Origin: Saururus chinensis | Lineage: Eukaryota; Streptophyta; Magnoliopsida; Piperales; Saururaceae | Direction: 5' to 3' | Assembly (NCBI GenBank): GCA_035235625.1 | Contig: CP141143.1 | Span: 6,368,501 to 6,432,500, forward strand | Length of the DNA: 64,000 nt | Shown: positions 11,553-24,749 of the stretch, one piece after another | Position numbering within the stretch: position 1 is the stretch's first letter | Layout of the letters: each line of letters opens with the position of its first letter | The notes under the pieces: model-generated | The model's input: the letters and a program-made list of their open reading frames with translations, nothing else | Told to the model about the DNA's origin: nothing | The model's database searches: none | Position numbers and translations under genes: made by a program

Positions 11553-11610
11553 GGCCTGGCCGTCACTTGGCCATCACTTGGACTGATGATGGCCAAGTGA
11601 TGGCCAGGCC
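11553..11610. repeat. Perfectly placed 24-bp hairpin in the solo LTR
   Basis: Two 24-nt arms (11553-11576 and 11587-11610) are inverted copies with one mismatch, separated by a 10-nt loop. The arms are built from GGCCTGGCC and TCACTTGGCCATCA words. Transcribed RNA would form a very stable stem. Confidence 0.85.
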
Positions 11611-13889
11611 GTCTCCCCGACGCCGTCCCAGCTCAGGTTCATCGACCTTAGCACTATTCCACCTCCGCCCTCCGTAGCCTCTATTTTTGGGTTACGTCCG
11701 TTTTGGACGTTGCGACTGCCATTGCCAGCCGGACGTCGGACATGACCGTGTGGACCTTTGTCCAGCTCTGCCTCGGCCCAGTGATGCTAGTGGGCCACCC
11801 CTCCGGGCCCTGTTGAGCTTCCGTTCCCTCCGCTTTGTTGGAACCAGATCTGCATCCCGTGCTCGGGTGCTCTCACTTGGAAAAACAGAGTCTCTGTCCC
11901 TCACTGTGTCGTCTGTCCGGCATATCGCCGTTGACTTTGGCTGTCGCCTTTGGCTGGAGATAGCTCCTCCTGGCCGCTAGGGCCACGATGGAGTCAGCCA
12001 GAGCCGCCAGTAACCTCTTCTCCTTTGTGCCTTAGGGTTTTTCACTCGTTTTGGGCCACTGTAGCGTCTCCTTTGGACGCTTGTAGTTGGGTGGGTCTCA
12101 GCCTAGAGATGGCTGGCTGCCCTAGTGCGGCACCGCCGCTCTTCTTCGGCATGAGGTAGGTTCCCCATCTGTCGATGATACGTGTTTGACCGTGCTATAG
12201 AGAGCGCCATGTTTTGCCCTCTTACCGTCCTACCTCCACCGGACATCGTATGGCCTCTAGTCGGCCTACCTTGACACGACAATGGCAAAGGCCATCTTTG
12301 TCGGTCACCACCCTTGGTATGGCCCTACCGCCCTTCCGAGTTTTGGGTCGACACCGTCTAGCCTTCTCTTCCCTCCCTTTGGCCGCGTGTGCAAGTAGCC
12401 GCGTGTGCGGGTTAGGGTATTGGTGCCGCTTTGGCGCCGCCCGACTGTCGGATGGCTCCGCCATCATCTGGAGTTGACATATGAGTCCTCCACTACCTCT
12501 CCTTTGTCCTCAAGTATCGCCCTCCGCCCATATGTGGGCCCTTGTAAAAGTGAAATCAACACCGTTGGGTGCTGTCCACGACCGATTTTGACGTTTTGTG
12601 ACCGGTTGGGTATTGTACAACCACCGATCGAATTTTAGTGAGTACACTCTGCCTTTCGGTTGCACCTGCCACTCGTTGGCACGATCTTTCTCCCGGCCGC
12701 CCTAGGGTGCCGCCGTGGATCGCAGATTTTTTGCATTGACATGTGTCACCCTTGTTTGGCCGTGAGTGCTTCTGGCATTTCCTAAAACCTCGGGACAACA
12801 GCTCTCTCAGCTAGGCAATGGTGTTGACCGCCAATTCCGCCATCGACGCCGCCACCGTGGTGTGCTCGCCATCAAACGTCATGATTACGAGGTAGGGGAG
12901 CTTTGAACTCGTAATTTCATGACAGCATGCTTTGAATTAGTAGCAACATGTTAGGCTTGTATGATTCCATGTTTTGGATATTAAATTATGACATGTATGC
13001 ATGATGTAAGATAGTGAATTATGCTACTTTGAGATACATGTATGTATGTATGTGAGTTGTAAGCATGTTTCATGTATGTGTATGATGTATGCGCTAGTGA
13101 TGGCTAGCGAATATGTTAGTGTGCTACGTATGCGTGTGATGGACATGCTAGTGATGGCTAGTGATGTCGAGTAAGTTACGTATGTGGACTTTGTGTGAGG
13201 GCAGAGGTATGGGCGATGGATGATAAGAGGTGGCAAAGTGTTTGGTGAGGATTTGTATGTGTATGTGGATGTGTAAGCGTGTGGCAAAAGACAACAGACA
13301 TAAGTGTGACAGGCGAGGAATGGAGCGGATCGGTTTGGAGCGTACGTCAGGGGTTCGGTAAGTAAGAAGACTTAGGCTTGGAGCCTTATGAGGGTTTATT
13401 AGACAGTAAGAGCATGCATAATTGTACAAGCATAATGTACAAATTATGAAGTGAAAAGTAAGTATAATAAGTGAGGAATTAAGAGGTTGATAACGGGGAT
13501 CTACTGTGAGGAGCTCAGTTTGACGATGTAAGTAAGATGTCTGATCGTAAGGTGGATGTCAGAGGATGTATGCGTATGTAAGGATTTGTGTACGGTGAGT
13601 TATGTGTGACTTGGATAGGTAAGTGAAGTCTATTGCCTTGACGAACTAGGATTCGGATCGGGCTCAGCTTCGGTTTGATCAGTCGAGGACTGAGAGTTTG
13701 TGTGACATAATTATACCACATAATATACATAATTCAAACTTGAATTATAAGAAAGCTAATAATAGCGTTGTGAGTTTGAGACCGGAGGGTTCGACGGATT
13801 AAGTTCCGTGTTTAAGCTAGCCGATAATGAATCGGCTGAGCACTTTTTGTGTCTTGCCATGGTGGTTATCTTGCGGGATTTTTGTCTGT

Positions 13890-14190
13890 GTGCTATATAG
13901 AGCACCAGATGTCTGATGCTCTGTTGAGAGCGATGTATGCTTCGTTGGTCTATGTGCTATATTTAGCCCAGACGTTTGATGCCCTGTTGAGAGCGCTGTA
14001 TGATTCTGCCCAAGAGTGGCACCGTATGTTTCTGCCCAAGTGGCACTGTATGTTTTCTGCCCAAAAGTGGCAATGACACTATAAGACCCATATGGTTGGC
14101 GATTCTCTGGCACTATAAGACCCATTATGGTGGGCAATTCTATGGCACTATAAGACCCCTTATGTGTGGGCAATTGTATGACCCTTTATG
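13890..14190 (+). repeat. Degenerate tandem repeats in solo LTR
   Basis: Two successive short arrays. At 13890-14010 a unit containing CTGTTGAGAGCG is repeated about twice. At 14075-14190 a unit of about 40 bp with GGCACTATAAGACCC appears three times. A looser array of GTACGACTGTAAG-like words follows at 14440-14640. Confidence 0.6.
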
Positions 14191-15292
14191 GGGGTGTATG
14201 TATGCGCGCTCAGGTAAGTAGTATCATGGATCTACTCTTACCTGTTTGATCCTATGCCCCATGAGCATAGGTGTACCTTACCTTCGGAAAAGTCCATGGC
14301 ATCTAGTCACTCTCCGGAGGTTAAGGTGATGCCCTAGTGGCATTCTTTTCCTTTTCGACACTGGAGCTTATTAGCTGTAATGAGCTTCAGTGGTCGATAA
14401 TATGTATACTGTATGACTGAGTTTGTACTTTTTTGAGTAAGCGTATGATGATGAGTATGTGCACGACTGTAAGATTGAGGATGAGTACGACTGTAAGAGT
14501 TTGCAAATGAGTTCGACAGTAAGTGTAAGACTATACGAGTAAGGTCGTATGAGTAAGTGTAAGATTGTATGAGTAAGGTCGTACAAGTATGTGTAAGGTT
14601 TGAGTATGCGTACAATAGTACGAGTAAGTTGTAAGACCCTGATTAAGGGTGTTTGTGTAAGTTTGATGTGATGGTGTGTTATGCGTGCTTATGTGCATAA
14701 TTATGTTATACGTTGTTTGCCTCATGTTGAGTTGCATGACGCATGATTTATGAACTTATTAAGTTCACCGTTTGGGATTTCCCCTACTAGGTATTTTCCT
14801 ACTGAGTATGAAAATACTCACCCTACTTCTTTTAGCCCCATTGTTCGGGAAGCTTTTGCAGGTTGTGTTGGAGAGCTCCTGGAGATGGACGCTCGTTTCT
14901 ATGGTGAATTGTTTCCCTCTCGACTCAAGTATATTCGACTCAAGGAGACTATGGTTGGTGCCATGATCTGATGTATTTGGTGAGATTTAAGTGTATGTAT
15001 TCTAGACTTTTAATTTGGATCAGACAATGGACTGTTTATGGGACTTGTACTCGGGGACGCCTGGGAGTTATTTGTATTTAAAAATCCATGATCATGGTAA
15101 TTTAGTCGTATGTATGTTTTTGAGTAACGCCTGATGATATTTGATTTGGCAGTTCGATGTTTAACCGTATGATGTTTTAAATTATAAACTGTTTATACAG
15201 GTTTTGATTTTGTTGTTTTGACTCCGATTTATCATATAAAAAAAATTTCTATGAGTTTTAAGAAAAAGGGATGAAAAATCTCGGGCATTACA

Positions 15293-15712
15293 AATAAAAT
15301 ATTCTGCAAGGGATAAAGAATTGAAAATATAACTTGAATAATCTTCCCACTAAATTTTATTAAATCAAAATCAATTGAGTTTCACCCTTGGGTGTTCATC
15401 TCCAACTACAATCTGATTACTAATGCTCATAAGAAAATAATCAAACTAATCCTAATTCTTTGATCATCCCTGTGAACGATATCTCTCTATCCTTTCTTAA
15501 TGTTCCTACGCATCCAAATCAGCAAATAAACTTGCGCGCAAAAATACGTCTGATGGAATGGACATTCCACCAGTGAGCTAAAAGCTCTGTGATCGTGCCT
15601 CAAATAGAAGATGTATTATAATTTATCAATCATCAATCATACAATAAACAAGGATTCAACTCAAATCTCAGCAGTAGATATCTAAACATAGTCATCATAT
15701 ATGTATCAAACT
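15293..15712 (-). mobile_element. Family A LTR, inverted, inner part (truncated)
   Basis: Continues the inverted LTR from 10610: AATATTCTGCAAGGGATAAAGAATT matches the reverse complement of 28420-28440. It runs through the region equal to 28130-28330 and breaks off near 15712, where gypsy polyprotein sequence in the opposite orientation begins. Confidence 0.7.
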
Positions 15713-16211
15713 ATTCGCAAGTGGTTGCAGACATCTCAGAGTCGACAAAAAAAGTATGCAGATAATCGATGTAGAGATTTGGAGTTTGAGGTTGGGGATT
15801 CCATTTTTCTGAAGATACCTTCAACAAAGGGCGTGATGCATGAAGGCGAAGTTGTCTCCTCATTTCATTGGTCTGTTTGAAATCTTAGAGCGTGTTGGGG
15901 CAACAACTTATCATCTTGCAATACCTCCTAAGCTTTCTAACATCCACAACGTGCTTCATGTGTCGATGTTAAGGAAGTACAATAGAGATCATGCCCATGT
16001 TGTTAGCTATGAACCTCTAGAAGTATAAGTAGACATGTCTTACGTTGAAGAACCTATTCAAATTGTGGATAGGAAGGAGGACCGGCTATTAATAAAGAAT
16101 ATTACACTAGTCAAGGTTCTTTGGAAGAATCATGGAATTGAAGAAAGAACATGGGAACATGAAGATGCCATCAAGGAGAAGTACCCTCAACTCTTTACTA
16201 GTGCGAGTTGA
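15713..16211 (+). pseudogene. 3' end of a Ty3/gypsy polyprotein (integrase C-terminus)
   Basis: Encodes QSRQKKYADNRCRDLEFEVG, a frameshift near 15838, then KLSPHFIGLFEILERVGA and LSNIHNVLHVSMLRKYNRD, which is the conserved linker after the integrase core in many plant gypsy elements. The tail (about 16020-16210) reads DRKEDRLL and WEHEDAIKEKYPQLF, resembling a C-terminal chromodomain-like end, with a stop near 16026. It is followed by a purine-rich tract and a family A LTR in the same orientation, so it is the 3' end of a family A gypsy element whose upstream part is missing. Confidence 0.8.
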
Positions 16212-16234
16212 ACTTTGAGGACGAAGTTCATTTT

Positions 16235-16247
16235 AAGGTGGGTGGAT
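16235..16247 (+). other. Polypurine tract of family A gypsy element
   Basis: AAGGTGGGTGGAT directly before the TGTAAG start of the LTR, following the typical GGACGAAGTTCATTTT tail of gypsy polyproteins. It would prime plus-strand DNA synthesis. Confidence 0.65.
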
Positions 16248-16617
16248 TGTAAGTACCGAGTTTATTTTTTTACAACCGGGTTCGGGTCTAGGTTAAACCA
16301 GACCCAGAACCCATTATATTTTTAGAAGGCATGGGGGGGGGAGAGAACTCATCCTCCCCCCAGTCCTAATTGTAATAGAAAGAGGGGCAAATCGATCCCC
16401 TTGTCCAGCAAACTGCTCCCCTCTCCCCATATGCCCCACATACCCCTCTTAGCATCTCTCTCTCTCTCTCTTCTCTCCTTCCTCTATTTACACTTAACTC
16501 GCTCCTCTCGCCCTCTCCTTGTCACTCTTCCTCTTATTCTAGCAGGCAACAGCACGTGGAGGCTTCCGACAGCCGACAAGGGCTTTGGGGGTGAAGATTT
16601 GACAGAGAGAGGGATGG

Positions 16618-19600
16618 TGTAAGATCCCTAATCGTAAACCGGTTTGAATTCATTTTGTTTAAATGCTTTTTTGTGGCTTAATACTTATTTCTTATCGGTT
16701 CGGGATGATTTTCTAAATTTGAGTATTTTTTTAAGGTTGTAATTAAAACCAACTTCACAATTATTAGTTTTAAGTGCTTTTGGGTCAAACCTGAATTTTT
16801 AGGATTTTTTTGAATTTTTACTAATTTTTTTCAAAAATTAGGGTTTGGCGAGACCCCCTGTGAGCCCACCTACGAAATTGAGGTTTTTGGACCAAGACCC
16901 AGGAATCAACACAAGCTTATACAAAAATTTTCAAAATTTTTTCGGATTTTATTAGTGCTCAAATATTCAAAATAATTATTTTTAGGTAGAAATTCTATCT
17001 ATACCCCACTAGTTCATTAGGTATACCCCAAGCCTTACTCTAAATAGAAAGGGCTGAGCCATTTCTCATTTGAGAATAGGCTAGGAGAGGGCGATTAAGG
17101 CCTAATTCCCCAATTAGGCCCGAATTAGAAAGGGATTAAGGTATGTTCTTCTTTAATTAAGCCTAAACCCTAGGTTTTCTCTTAATCCATTCTTAATCTT
17201 GACTTCAATCATTGTTTCAATCCATTTTGAAAGCATAAAACTACTGTTTTACCTCTCTTCTCCAAGCCTTAAGCTTCAAAATCTCATTTTTAGGCTTCTA
17301 AAACCCGAGATCTAATGTTTACTTTTGATTTTTCAAAGCTAAATCGCGATTAGTTGTATGTTAACTTAAAATCGTATTTTTGGAAGGTGTTGGAGGAGAT
17401 TGAAGGTTTATTCCGACCCAAATCAACAAGGAAAGGTAATGGGTTCTTCAATCCCAACTTTGGGTAGTAAAAATCTCCGTTTTTATGATGTTATTTGAAG
17501 TGGGTTTTGCTTGATTTAGGCTCTAATGGTGGGTTTAATAAATGCTAATCTTTAACTTTGACTTCTTAGGGTTTTGTCTTAGAATGGTTTAGATTAGTGT
17601 TCTAGAAGGTTTGATGAGTTTTTAGTAGTGTTTGATACCATGGATGAAGATTTGAAAGTATTTTCATGGTGTTTCGGTTTTGATTTTCGAAATGAAGAAG
17701 AAGGTCAAAACTGCTTTGTTAGCGATCGAACGGCATGCAAGGGCGATCGATTGGCAACACTACATTTTTGGCAGATTTTCAGTTTATCCAATCTATCGGC
17801 CTGGAAGGGTGATCGATCGGCTACACGACAGTTTTTGCTATTTTGAAACTTATGCACATTTCAATGTTTTACTCCATTTGATGATTCTAATGGTTATGAG
17901 AGGTGTGTTATGATGAAATTAGGCTACTGGAGGTATAGAATTGATGATAAAAGTTTATGGAATGTGTTTAAGTGTGGTCATGTGGCATTATATTATGTTG
18001 ATAATTATGCATGTTGATATTGAAGTACCTTGAACTTTTGAATGTTGGAATTCTTGTGATTAGAATATGTTTCCAGCAGGGATATTATATGGAAAATGGT
18101 GAGATATGTTCTCTTATAATGAGGATGGTTAATGGGTAATTGATGTGATCATGATGTGGCTTAATGTGTGGAAAAATCATGTTTGTGGGAGTGAACATTC
18201 AATTTCAAATAGATGGATTTAAGCTTTATGGTAGATTTCGCTTTGATTTCAGTTTGGAATTATTATTTTGAATGTGTTTAAGCATGCATATATTGTCTTT
18301 TGAGTTTATGTCAAGCATTGGTCATGTGCTTAGAATATGCATGAATACACACACGTATGAGGAATCTACAATGAAATTGTAATTAATTATGTTTTGATTA
18401 TGATGCATGAGGGGACTCATTTGGGAGCACATTCCATGTGTTGGAATCCACGTAGACTTTTGCTTACGGATGTATCATGATATCATGCATCATGTATCAG
18501 ACTTCATGAATAGGGTTTTACTGTTATTTAACCAAAATTGATCAATTGTATGCAATGATTCAGATTGCATGATGGATTAATCGGTCAGTGAATTAATCGA
18601 AACTTGGTTGGTCTGAAAGGACATGTTTTCGATTTAAGTTCCTGTGTGGAATATGTATACTCCTCGGGTTGAGTCAAGTCAAATTGAGTTATATGAGGAC
18701 GAGTTGTATACTTGTCTTGTAGTTGAGATTTATTGAGATAGTCACATTTGGATATTGAGCACCCAAAGTGGTATGCCTTTGTGCACCGGCTACCACGTGT
18801 TTTAGGTTCCCTATGCGGGAATTTGGACTCTCCCCACTGCAGAGATGTCCTTGGCGAACACCCTGCTCTAGGTTGCCTTTGGGAATTTGGAATTCCCATG
18901 TGGATTATCCTTGGCGAGCAGAGGGGCTGAATACCCCTACATTTTGGTTTCTCTTATGGAATTTGGACCGTGTCTAGAGTGGGCAATGCCCCAGGTTTCC
19001 GGTTAGGAAATCGGACCACGTCGAGCCTTTATGGCAATGATTGTGTTTATTCCTTGATGGAGGCATTCAACATTTGTTGATAATGCATATGTATGTGATA
19101 ATATTATGCCTAGATTACACAGGTTGTGTAGGGATACTTGAGATTATGTGACACATGTGGATGTGGTTTATTATATGAGTCTGCACTATGTGATTGTGTG
19201 ATTGAGATACTATTTTGTAGATTTATGTGATATGAATGTATGATCAAAAAATGTGTGATTAAGGCACTATTATGCAAATTTATGTGATATGAATGCATGA
19301 TCAGAAAGTGTGTGATCGAGATACTATTATGCAGGTTTATGGGATATGGATACCTAATCAAAAAGTATGTTAGAAATACTTCTCAGGCAGTTTATGCATG
19401 TTATTATGCTTGATTTGATTAGATGTGAATTATTACCTATGCAGGATGAATATTAAGTTATAACTTGAATATTTATGACTTGACTTTGATAGGTATGTCA
19501 TATTCATGCTAGCACTTATGTTTATGGATAACTAGGGGTTAGAAAGGGAATGATCAGGAAATGCTATATCTTGTCAATTATGGATCTGAATTGTTATAGT

Positions 19601-20147
19601 GTCATGTTGTTATGTTTTTCTGATTATTGTCATTGTATGCAAACCATTATTGAGTTTTTATACTCACCCCACTTTCCTTGTTTTGTTTTGGGGTGCATGG
19701 CATGACATGCAGTCAGACAGGATCCTCTTTATGAGGAAAGGTCGGGGAGAGCTTGGAAGTAGGAGTGGAGGCCACTAGATTTTGCACCTCTCTCTGATTA
19801 TTTTGTTATGATGTTAGAACCCTTGTGGAATGGTTCTTTTTTTAGACTTGTGATATATTATATCTTTAGATTTGTGGGAGACCTTGTTTTGAGCCAAGTA
19901 TATTGGATATGGATTATTAGTATGTGGGTTTGAGATTTGTGGTTTAATTTAGAGTTAAAGTAACTCTTTTGGTTCTACCTATTTACTCTTCCTCAAAGTG
20001 GTGCGTAACTCCATTGACGTGACCGCCCGTGGTTAGAACATAAGTCTTCCGCTATTTTTTCAACCGTTTTCAATACTGTCGCCCCTGTACGCTGGACCGG
20101 CCCTTGGACTAGGTTTGGCTCGGGTCGGGCAGTGCTGGGGCGTGACA
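16618..20147 (+). mobile_element. Solo LTR (family D), 3.5 kb
   Basis: Begins TGTAAGATCCC and ends GGGGCGTGACA. Flanks GATGG and GGTGG look like a 5-bp TSD with one change. It aligns with the solo LTR at 34517-37762 and with the inverted, truncated copy at 55988-57973. No internal coding sequence. Degenerate repeats of about 58 bp with TATGTGATATGAATG occur at 19180-19370. Confidence 0.75.
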
Positions 20148-21429
20148 GGTGGGCTATAAAGGGAAGACAAGAAAGGTAGTTCCTTTAGCCTATTTTTGTA
20201 CCCTTTTCCCATAGGCTAATCCCCCTTCTTTTATCCCAGCTCGCATCCACTATTCACAGTGGGTTATGGGCAAGAGAAATGCCCAGAACCATGTCCTTGT
20301 CCTCTCTTCTTACTGTGTGTTCACAACCACTAATTAGAGGTTTGATTTGAATTTTTATGTTAGGATTTAGAGAGGAGCAATAGCTTTTGGACGTTAGGCG
20401 TTGGAGTAGGCCAAGGTGAGGATCCTCGTGTATTACATGAATTGTTTTCTTAGCATGAACTGATTTGGTTGATTTTTGTTTGTTATATATATACATATAC
20501 TTACATACATGTGAAGCTAATTTTAGTATGCATGTTCTGTACAAAATTATTTAATACATATTCTATTGAGAACTATTTGATTTCATATTTTACTCAATCT
20601 GTCTAATGTATATCTCACTCAAAATTTCCTTAATTATGCATTCATGGTTGTTTGATTTTTGTTATATATATGCAAAAACATTAACCTGTTAATGTAGAGG
20701 ATTTGATGCCTTCAATTAATTACGCATGATTCTTGTTTAGTAATACACCATGTAAACTGGATGCATTTTAGGTTCTGGTTTCTTTCCTTTGGTAATGGGT
20801 TGAGGGTGGTAGCTCACTACAATAAAATGTAGTATTAGCGATGCAAACATAAGCGTCGCTAAAAATAACTATTTGCAACGCATGTAAAAGCGTCGCAAAA
20901 AAGTGAACTATTAGCAACACATTTTATTATGCGTCGCTAATAGTCATATATTAGCGATGCATAGTTTAAAGTGTCGATAATATGATTAGTATTAGTGACG
21001 CTTTATAAAAACATCACTATTGTATATATATTTTAACTAAAAAAAAAATTATAACTATTAACGATGCTTAACAAGCGTCGCTAATAGTCATAATATTAGT
21101 TATTAATTTAAAATAAAAAATTTAAAAAATCAAATTATTAGCGACACTTTAAACTAAGTGTTGCAAATAGCATTAGTAATAGCGGCACTTATTTACAAGT
21201 GTCGCGAATAGCTTTATTAATTAATTTTTTTAATAAATAATAAATACAAATTAAAAAAACTTCCTAAATATAATATATATTTTATTCAATATTCACTATT
21301 TGTATATATAATAAATAAATATTAAATTTTTAATAAAAAGTAGTGTTAATAATATATTAAACTTTTACTATTTAGATATAATATATTTTATTTCTTAAAT
21401 TTTCTTATTAATTTTTAAAAATATTGTAT

Positions 21430-21862
21430 AATAAAAGATAGAGTGAAGAGAGAGAAGAAAGGGATCGAAGAGAGAGAGGAGAGAGAGGGGGAGGTGAGAG
21501 AGTGAGGAGAGAGAGAGAAAGAGAAGAGTGAGATGGAGGAGAGAGAGGCTGAGGGGAGAGAGTGAGGAGAGAGGAGGGGGAGAGAGAGGGTGAGGAGAGG
21601 GAGAGAGAGAGAGTGAGGAGAGAGAGAGGAGAGAGAGGCTGAGGAGAGGGACAGAGAGACAGAGAGAGGAGAGAGAGGGGAGAGAGGGAGAGGGAGGAGA
21701 GTGAGAAGAGACAGAGAGGGGTGAGGGAGGAAAGAGAGAGGAGAGAGAGGGAGAGAGATAGAAGAGGAGAGAAAGGAGAGAGAGAGGGGAGAGAGAGAGA
21801 GGATAGGGAAGAGAGAGCGTGGGAGTGGGAAGAGAGAGAGGGGAAGGAAGAGAGGGAGAGTA
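21430..21862. repeat. GA-rich low-complexity array
   Basis: About 430 bp of GAGAG words on the + strand. Similar arrays occur at 22085-22210, 22425-22730, 22945-23132 and 23460-23665, each followed by an AT-rich spacer and TTAGCGACGTAT words. The 180-codon antisense frame here is Leu/Ser/Pro low complexity and not a gene. Confidence 0.9.
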
Positions 21863-23283
21863 ATTTTAAAATAAAAAATAAAAAATAAAAGAAATAATAA
21901 TCGCGACTTATAGTGATATATGTCGCTAATAGTATATGTATTAGCAACATATAAAATTATATGTTGCTAATACGTGACATATTAGCGACATATAATTATA
22001 TACGTCGCTAATATGATTTCTTTTAATTCTTTTTTATTTTTTAAAATTAATTTTAAAGAAGAAAAAATCTTTAAAATTTAAATTAGAGGAGAGATAGTGT
22101 GTAGGGAGAGAGGAGAGAGAGAGAGAGAGAGAGGAGAGAGATAGAGAGAGGGGAGAGAGGTGGAGAGTGAAAGAGGAGGAGAGGGAGAAGAGAGAGGAGA
22201 GGGAGAGTGATTTTATTTTAATTTTTTTTAAATTATTTTGTTAATTTTTATATTTTTAAAATAAAAAATAAAAGAAATACTAGTAGCAACGCATATCTGT
22301 ATACGTCGCTAATAGTATATATATTAGCGATGGATAAAATTATGCGTCGCTAATATGATTTCTTTTAATTTTTTTTTTAAAAAAATTAATTTTAAAGAAG
22401 AAAAAATCTTTAAAAATTGAAATTAGAGGAGAGAGAGAGAGAAGAGAGAGAGGGAGAGAGAGAGGGATGAGAAAGGGAGAGAGAGAGAGAGAGAGAGAGA
22501 AAGGAGAGAGAGAGGAGAGAGGAGAGGAGAGAGAGGGGGGAGAGGGAGGGAGAGGGAGAGAGAGAGAAGAGAGAGGAGGGAAGAGAGAGGGGAGAGAGAG
22601 AGGGAGGAGAGAAGGGGGGAGAGAGAGGGAGGAGAGACGGAGATAGAGGGGGAGATAGAGAGAGAGGTAGGAGACAGGGAGAGAGCGAGAGGGAGGAGAG
22701 AGAGAGGGAGAGAGGAAGACAGAGAGGAAAATATTTTATTTTATATTTTTATTTTTAAAAAATAATTAAAAAATAAAAAATATATTAGCAACGCATAGGC
22801 CTATACGTTGCGAATACCTTTGAGTATTAGTGATGTATAAGCATATACATTGCTAATACACTTAGTATTAATGACGTATATACCTATGTGTCGTTAATAT
22901 ATTTTTATTTATTTATTAATTAATTTTTAAATAAAAAATATAAAATGGAGATGATATAGAGAGAGGGAGGAGAGAGAGAAGAGAGAGATGGATGAGAGAG
23001 GGAGAGAGGAAGAGAGAGAGAAGAGAGAGCGATAGAGGAGAGAGAGGAGAGAGAGAGAGGGGAGAGGAGAGAGAGAGGGAGGAGAGAGAGGGAGAGAGGA
23101 AGAAGAGAGATATAGGGAGGAGAGAGAGAGGAAATTTTTTTATTTTATTTGTTTTTTATTTTTTATTTAAAAATTAATTAAAAATAAAAAAATAAAAAAA
23201 TATTAGCAACGTATATAAATATATGTCGCTAATACCTTAGCGTATTTGCGACATATAGGCCTATATGTTGTTAATACAGTTGA

Positions 23284-23403
23284 GTATTAGCAATGCATAG
23301 AAATATACATCGCTAATACCTTTGATTATTAGCGACGTATATGCATATACGTCGCTAATAATCAAAGGTATTAGCGACGTATATTTCTATGTGTCACTAA
23401 TAC
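23284..23403. repeat. 120-bp near-perfect palindrome
   Basis: Centred between 23343 and 23344 (in ATGCAT), with no loop. The inner 43 nt of each arm differ at one position and the outer 17 at about three. The arms are made of TTAGCGACGTATA-type CACTA subterminal words. Confidence 0.9.
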
Positions 23404-24739
23404 CTTTTTATTTTTAATTAATTTTAAAATAGAAAATAGAAAATATAAAATAGAGATGATATAGAGAGAGGGAGGAGAGAGGGAGAGAGAGAGAGGGAGG
23501 AGAGTGAGGGAGGAGAGAGATAGAGAGCGAGATGGAGGAGAGAGGAAGAGAGAAGGGAGAGATAGGGAGGAGAGAGAGTGAGATATAGGGAGGAAAAAGA
23601 GAGAGAGGTAGAGAGAGATAGAGAAGAGAGAGAGGAGAGAGAGAGAAAAAGGAGAGAGAGGGTAAGGATTTTATTTTTATTTTTTTTTATGAAATACGAG
23701 GCTTATTTGCGACGTATAGTATCAACGTCCCAAATAGGAAAAATATTTGTGACATTGAAACTATGCGTCGCAAATAACGTACCCTGTTGTGACGTTTATA
23801 CGTAGACGTCACAACATGGTCTATTTTAGCGATGTTTAAGGGTGCATCGCTAAAATTTCTACCCGTGCCATTGAATCGTGCGGGGTTTATTAATTCGCCC
23901 GTGTGGGCGAAGTAAAATACCGTGCGGGAAATATTTTGCCCGTGCGGTATTTATCCCGAACCCCCCCCCCCCCCAGTATTTTTCTCTTGATACCCTTGTA
24001 GCCAGCCAGCCAGCTCCTCCTCCTCCTCTGCCTCCGCCCCACTGCTGCTGTCCTCGCTCATCCGCCGCAGTAGCCCCCCCCCCTTTGGTTCCGGCTCCGC
24101 CTCCTCCCTCCCGGGTCCCCTCTTAAATTTGTAATCCCCCCAGAGCCGCCTCAGCCTTGCAGCCGCCGTCAGGCTCATCCATCGCCAGAGCCCCCTCTCC
24201 CCCTCCCCTATTTTCTGTGTAATCCCCCAGAGCCGCCGCCCCGCCGCATTTGGCTTCGGATCCGGAGCTGCCCCGCCACCGTTGTCAGGCTCATCCATCG
24301 CCAGATAACTTACCCATGTGCAGTCTAGTTTTGAAGGGCTCGTTGATACGAGTCCATCAGTACCAAAATCGTGCAATTCCGACTTCGGGATAAAAAGTTA
24401 TCGCGTTTTGAAGTTGGAATTGTATTTAAATGAAATAGTAATAAAATATTCAAGTAAAGACAGAATAGCTGACATCAGCTAGATGAGCTGAGTTGGAGTC
24501 GGAGCCAAGCCACTGAGTCACTGCGCTACCGAGCCGCCGCGTAGCGCGATAGCGGCCGCCCACGCGATGCGGGTCCTACGCGACGCGCGCGTCGCATGTC
24601 AGATGCACAGCGCGGTGTTGCGCACGTCAGGCACGCATCAGATGTGCCGACCTCTTCGGCAGTCCAATAAAAGAGCACCACGTGGCACGAGCGCGTGCGT
24701 GCGTATTCCAGCTTTCCCCATTGCTCACACGCCAATCTT

Positions 24740-24749
24740 CTATAAATAG
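24740..24749 (+). promoter_or_regulatory. TATA box of family B LTR
   Basis: CTATAAATAG, about 160 bp before the tandem repeat array. The same arrangement is found in the solo copy at 59163-59171, which supports it as the element's promoter. Confidence 0.55.

Larger units (their letters stand above)
10611..15292 (+). mobile_element. Solo LTR (family E), 4.68 kb, TSD AATAA
   Basis: Begins TGTAAGGTCCC and ends GGGCATTACA, so the ends pair as TGTAA/TTACA. It is flanked by a perfect 5-bp duplication AATAA (10606-10610 and 15293-15297), and removing it restores an uninterrupted family A LTR. There is no internal gypsy coding region, primer-binding site or second LTR, so it is best read as a large solo LTR. 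About 10730-12900 is strikingly GC-rich and has long frames on both strands, but these show no recognisable domain. An alternative is a non-autonomous element with unusual content. Confidence 0.75.

Noticed and set aside
21408-21950. 180-codon antisense frame
   Set aside because: Pure translation of a GA microsatellite-like array (Leu-Ser repeats).
23878-24376. Proline-rich and opposite glycine/glutamate-rich frames
   Set aside because: They come from the C/G-rich stretch of the CACTA element; no motif, and the mirror region at 62780-63070 shows the same without frame conservation.
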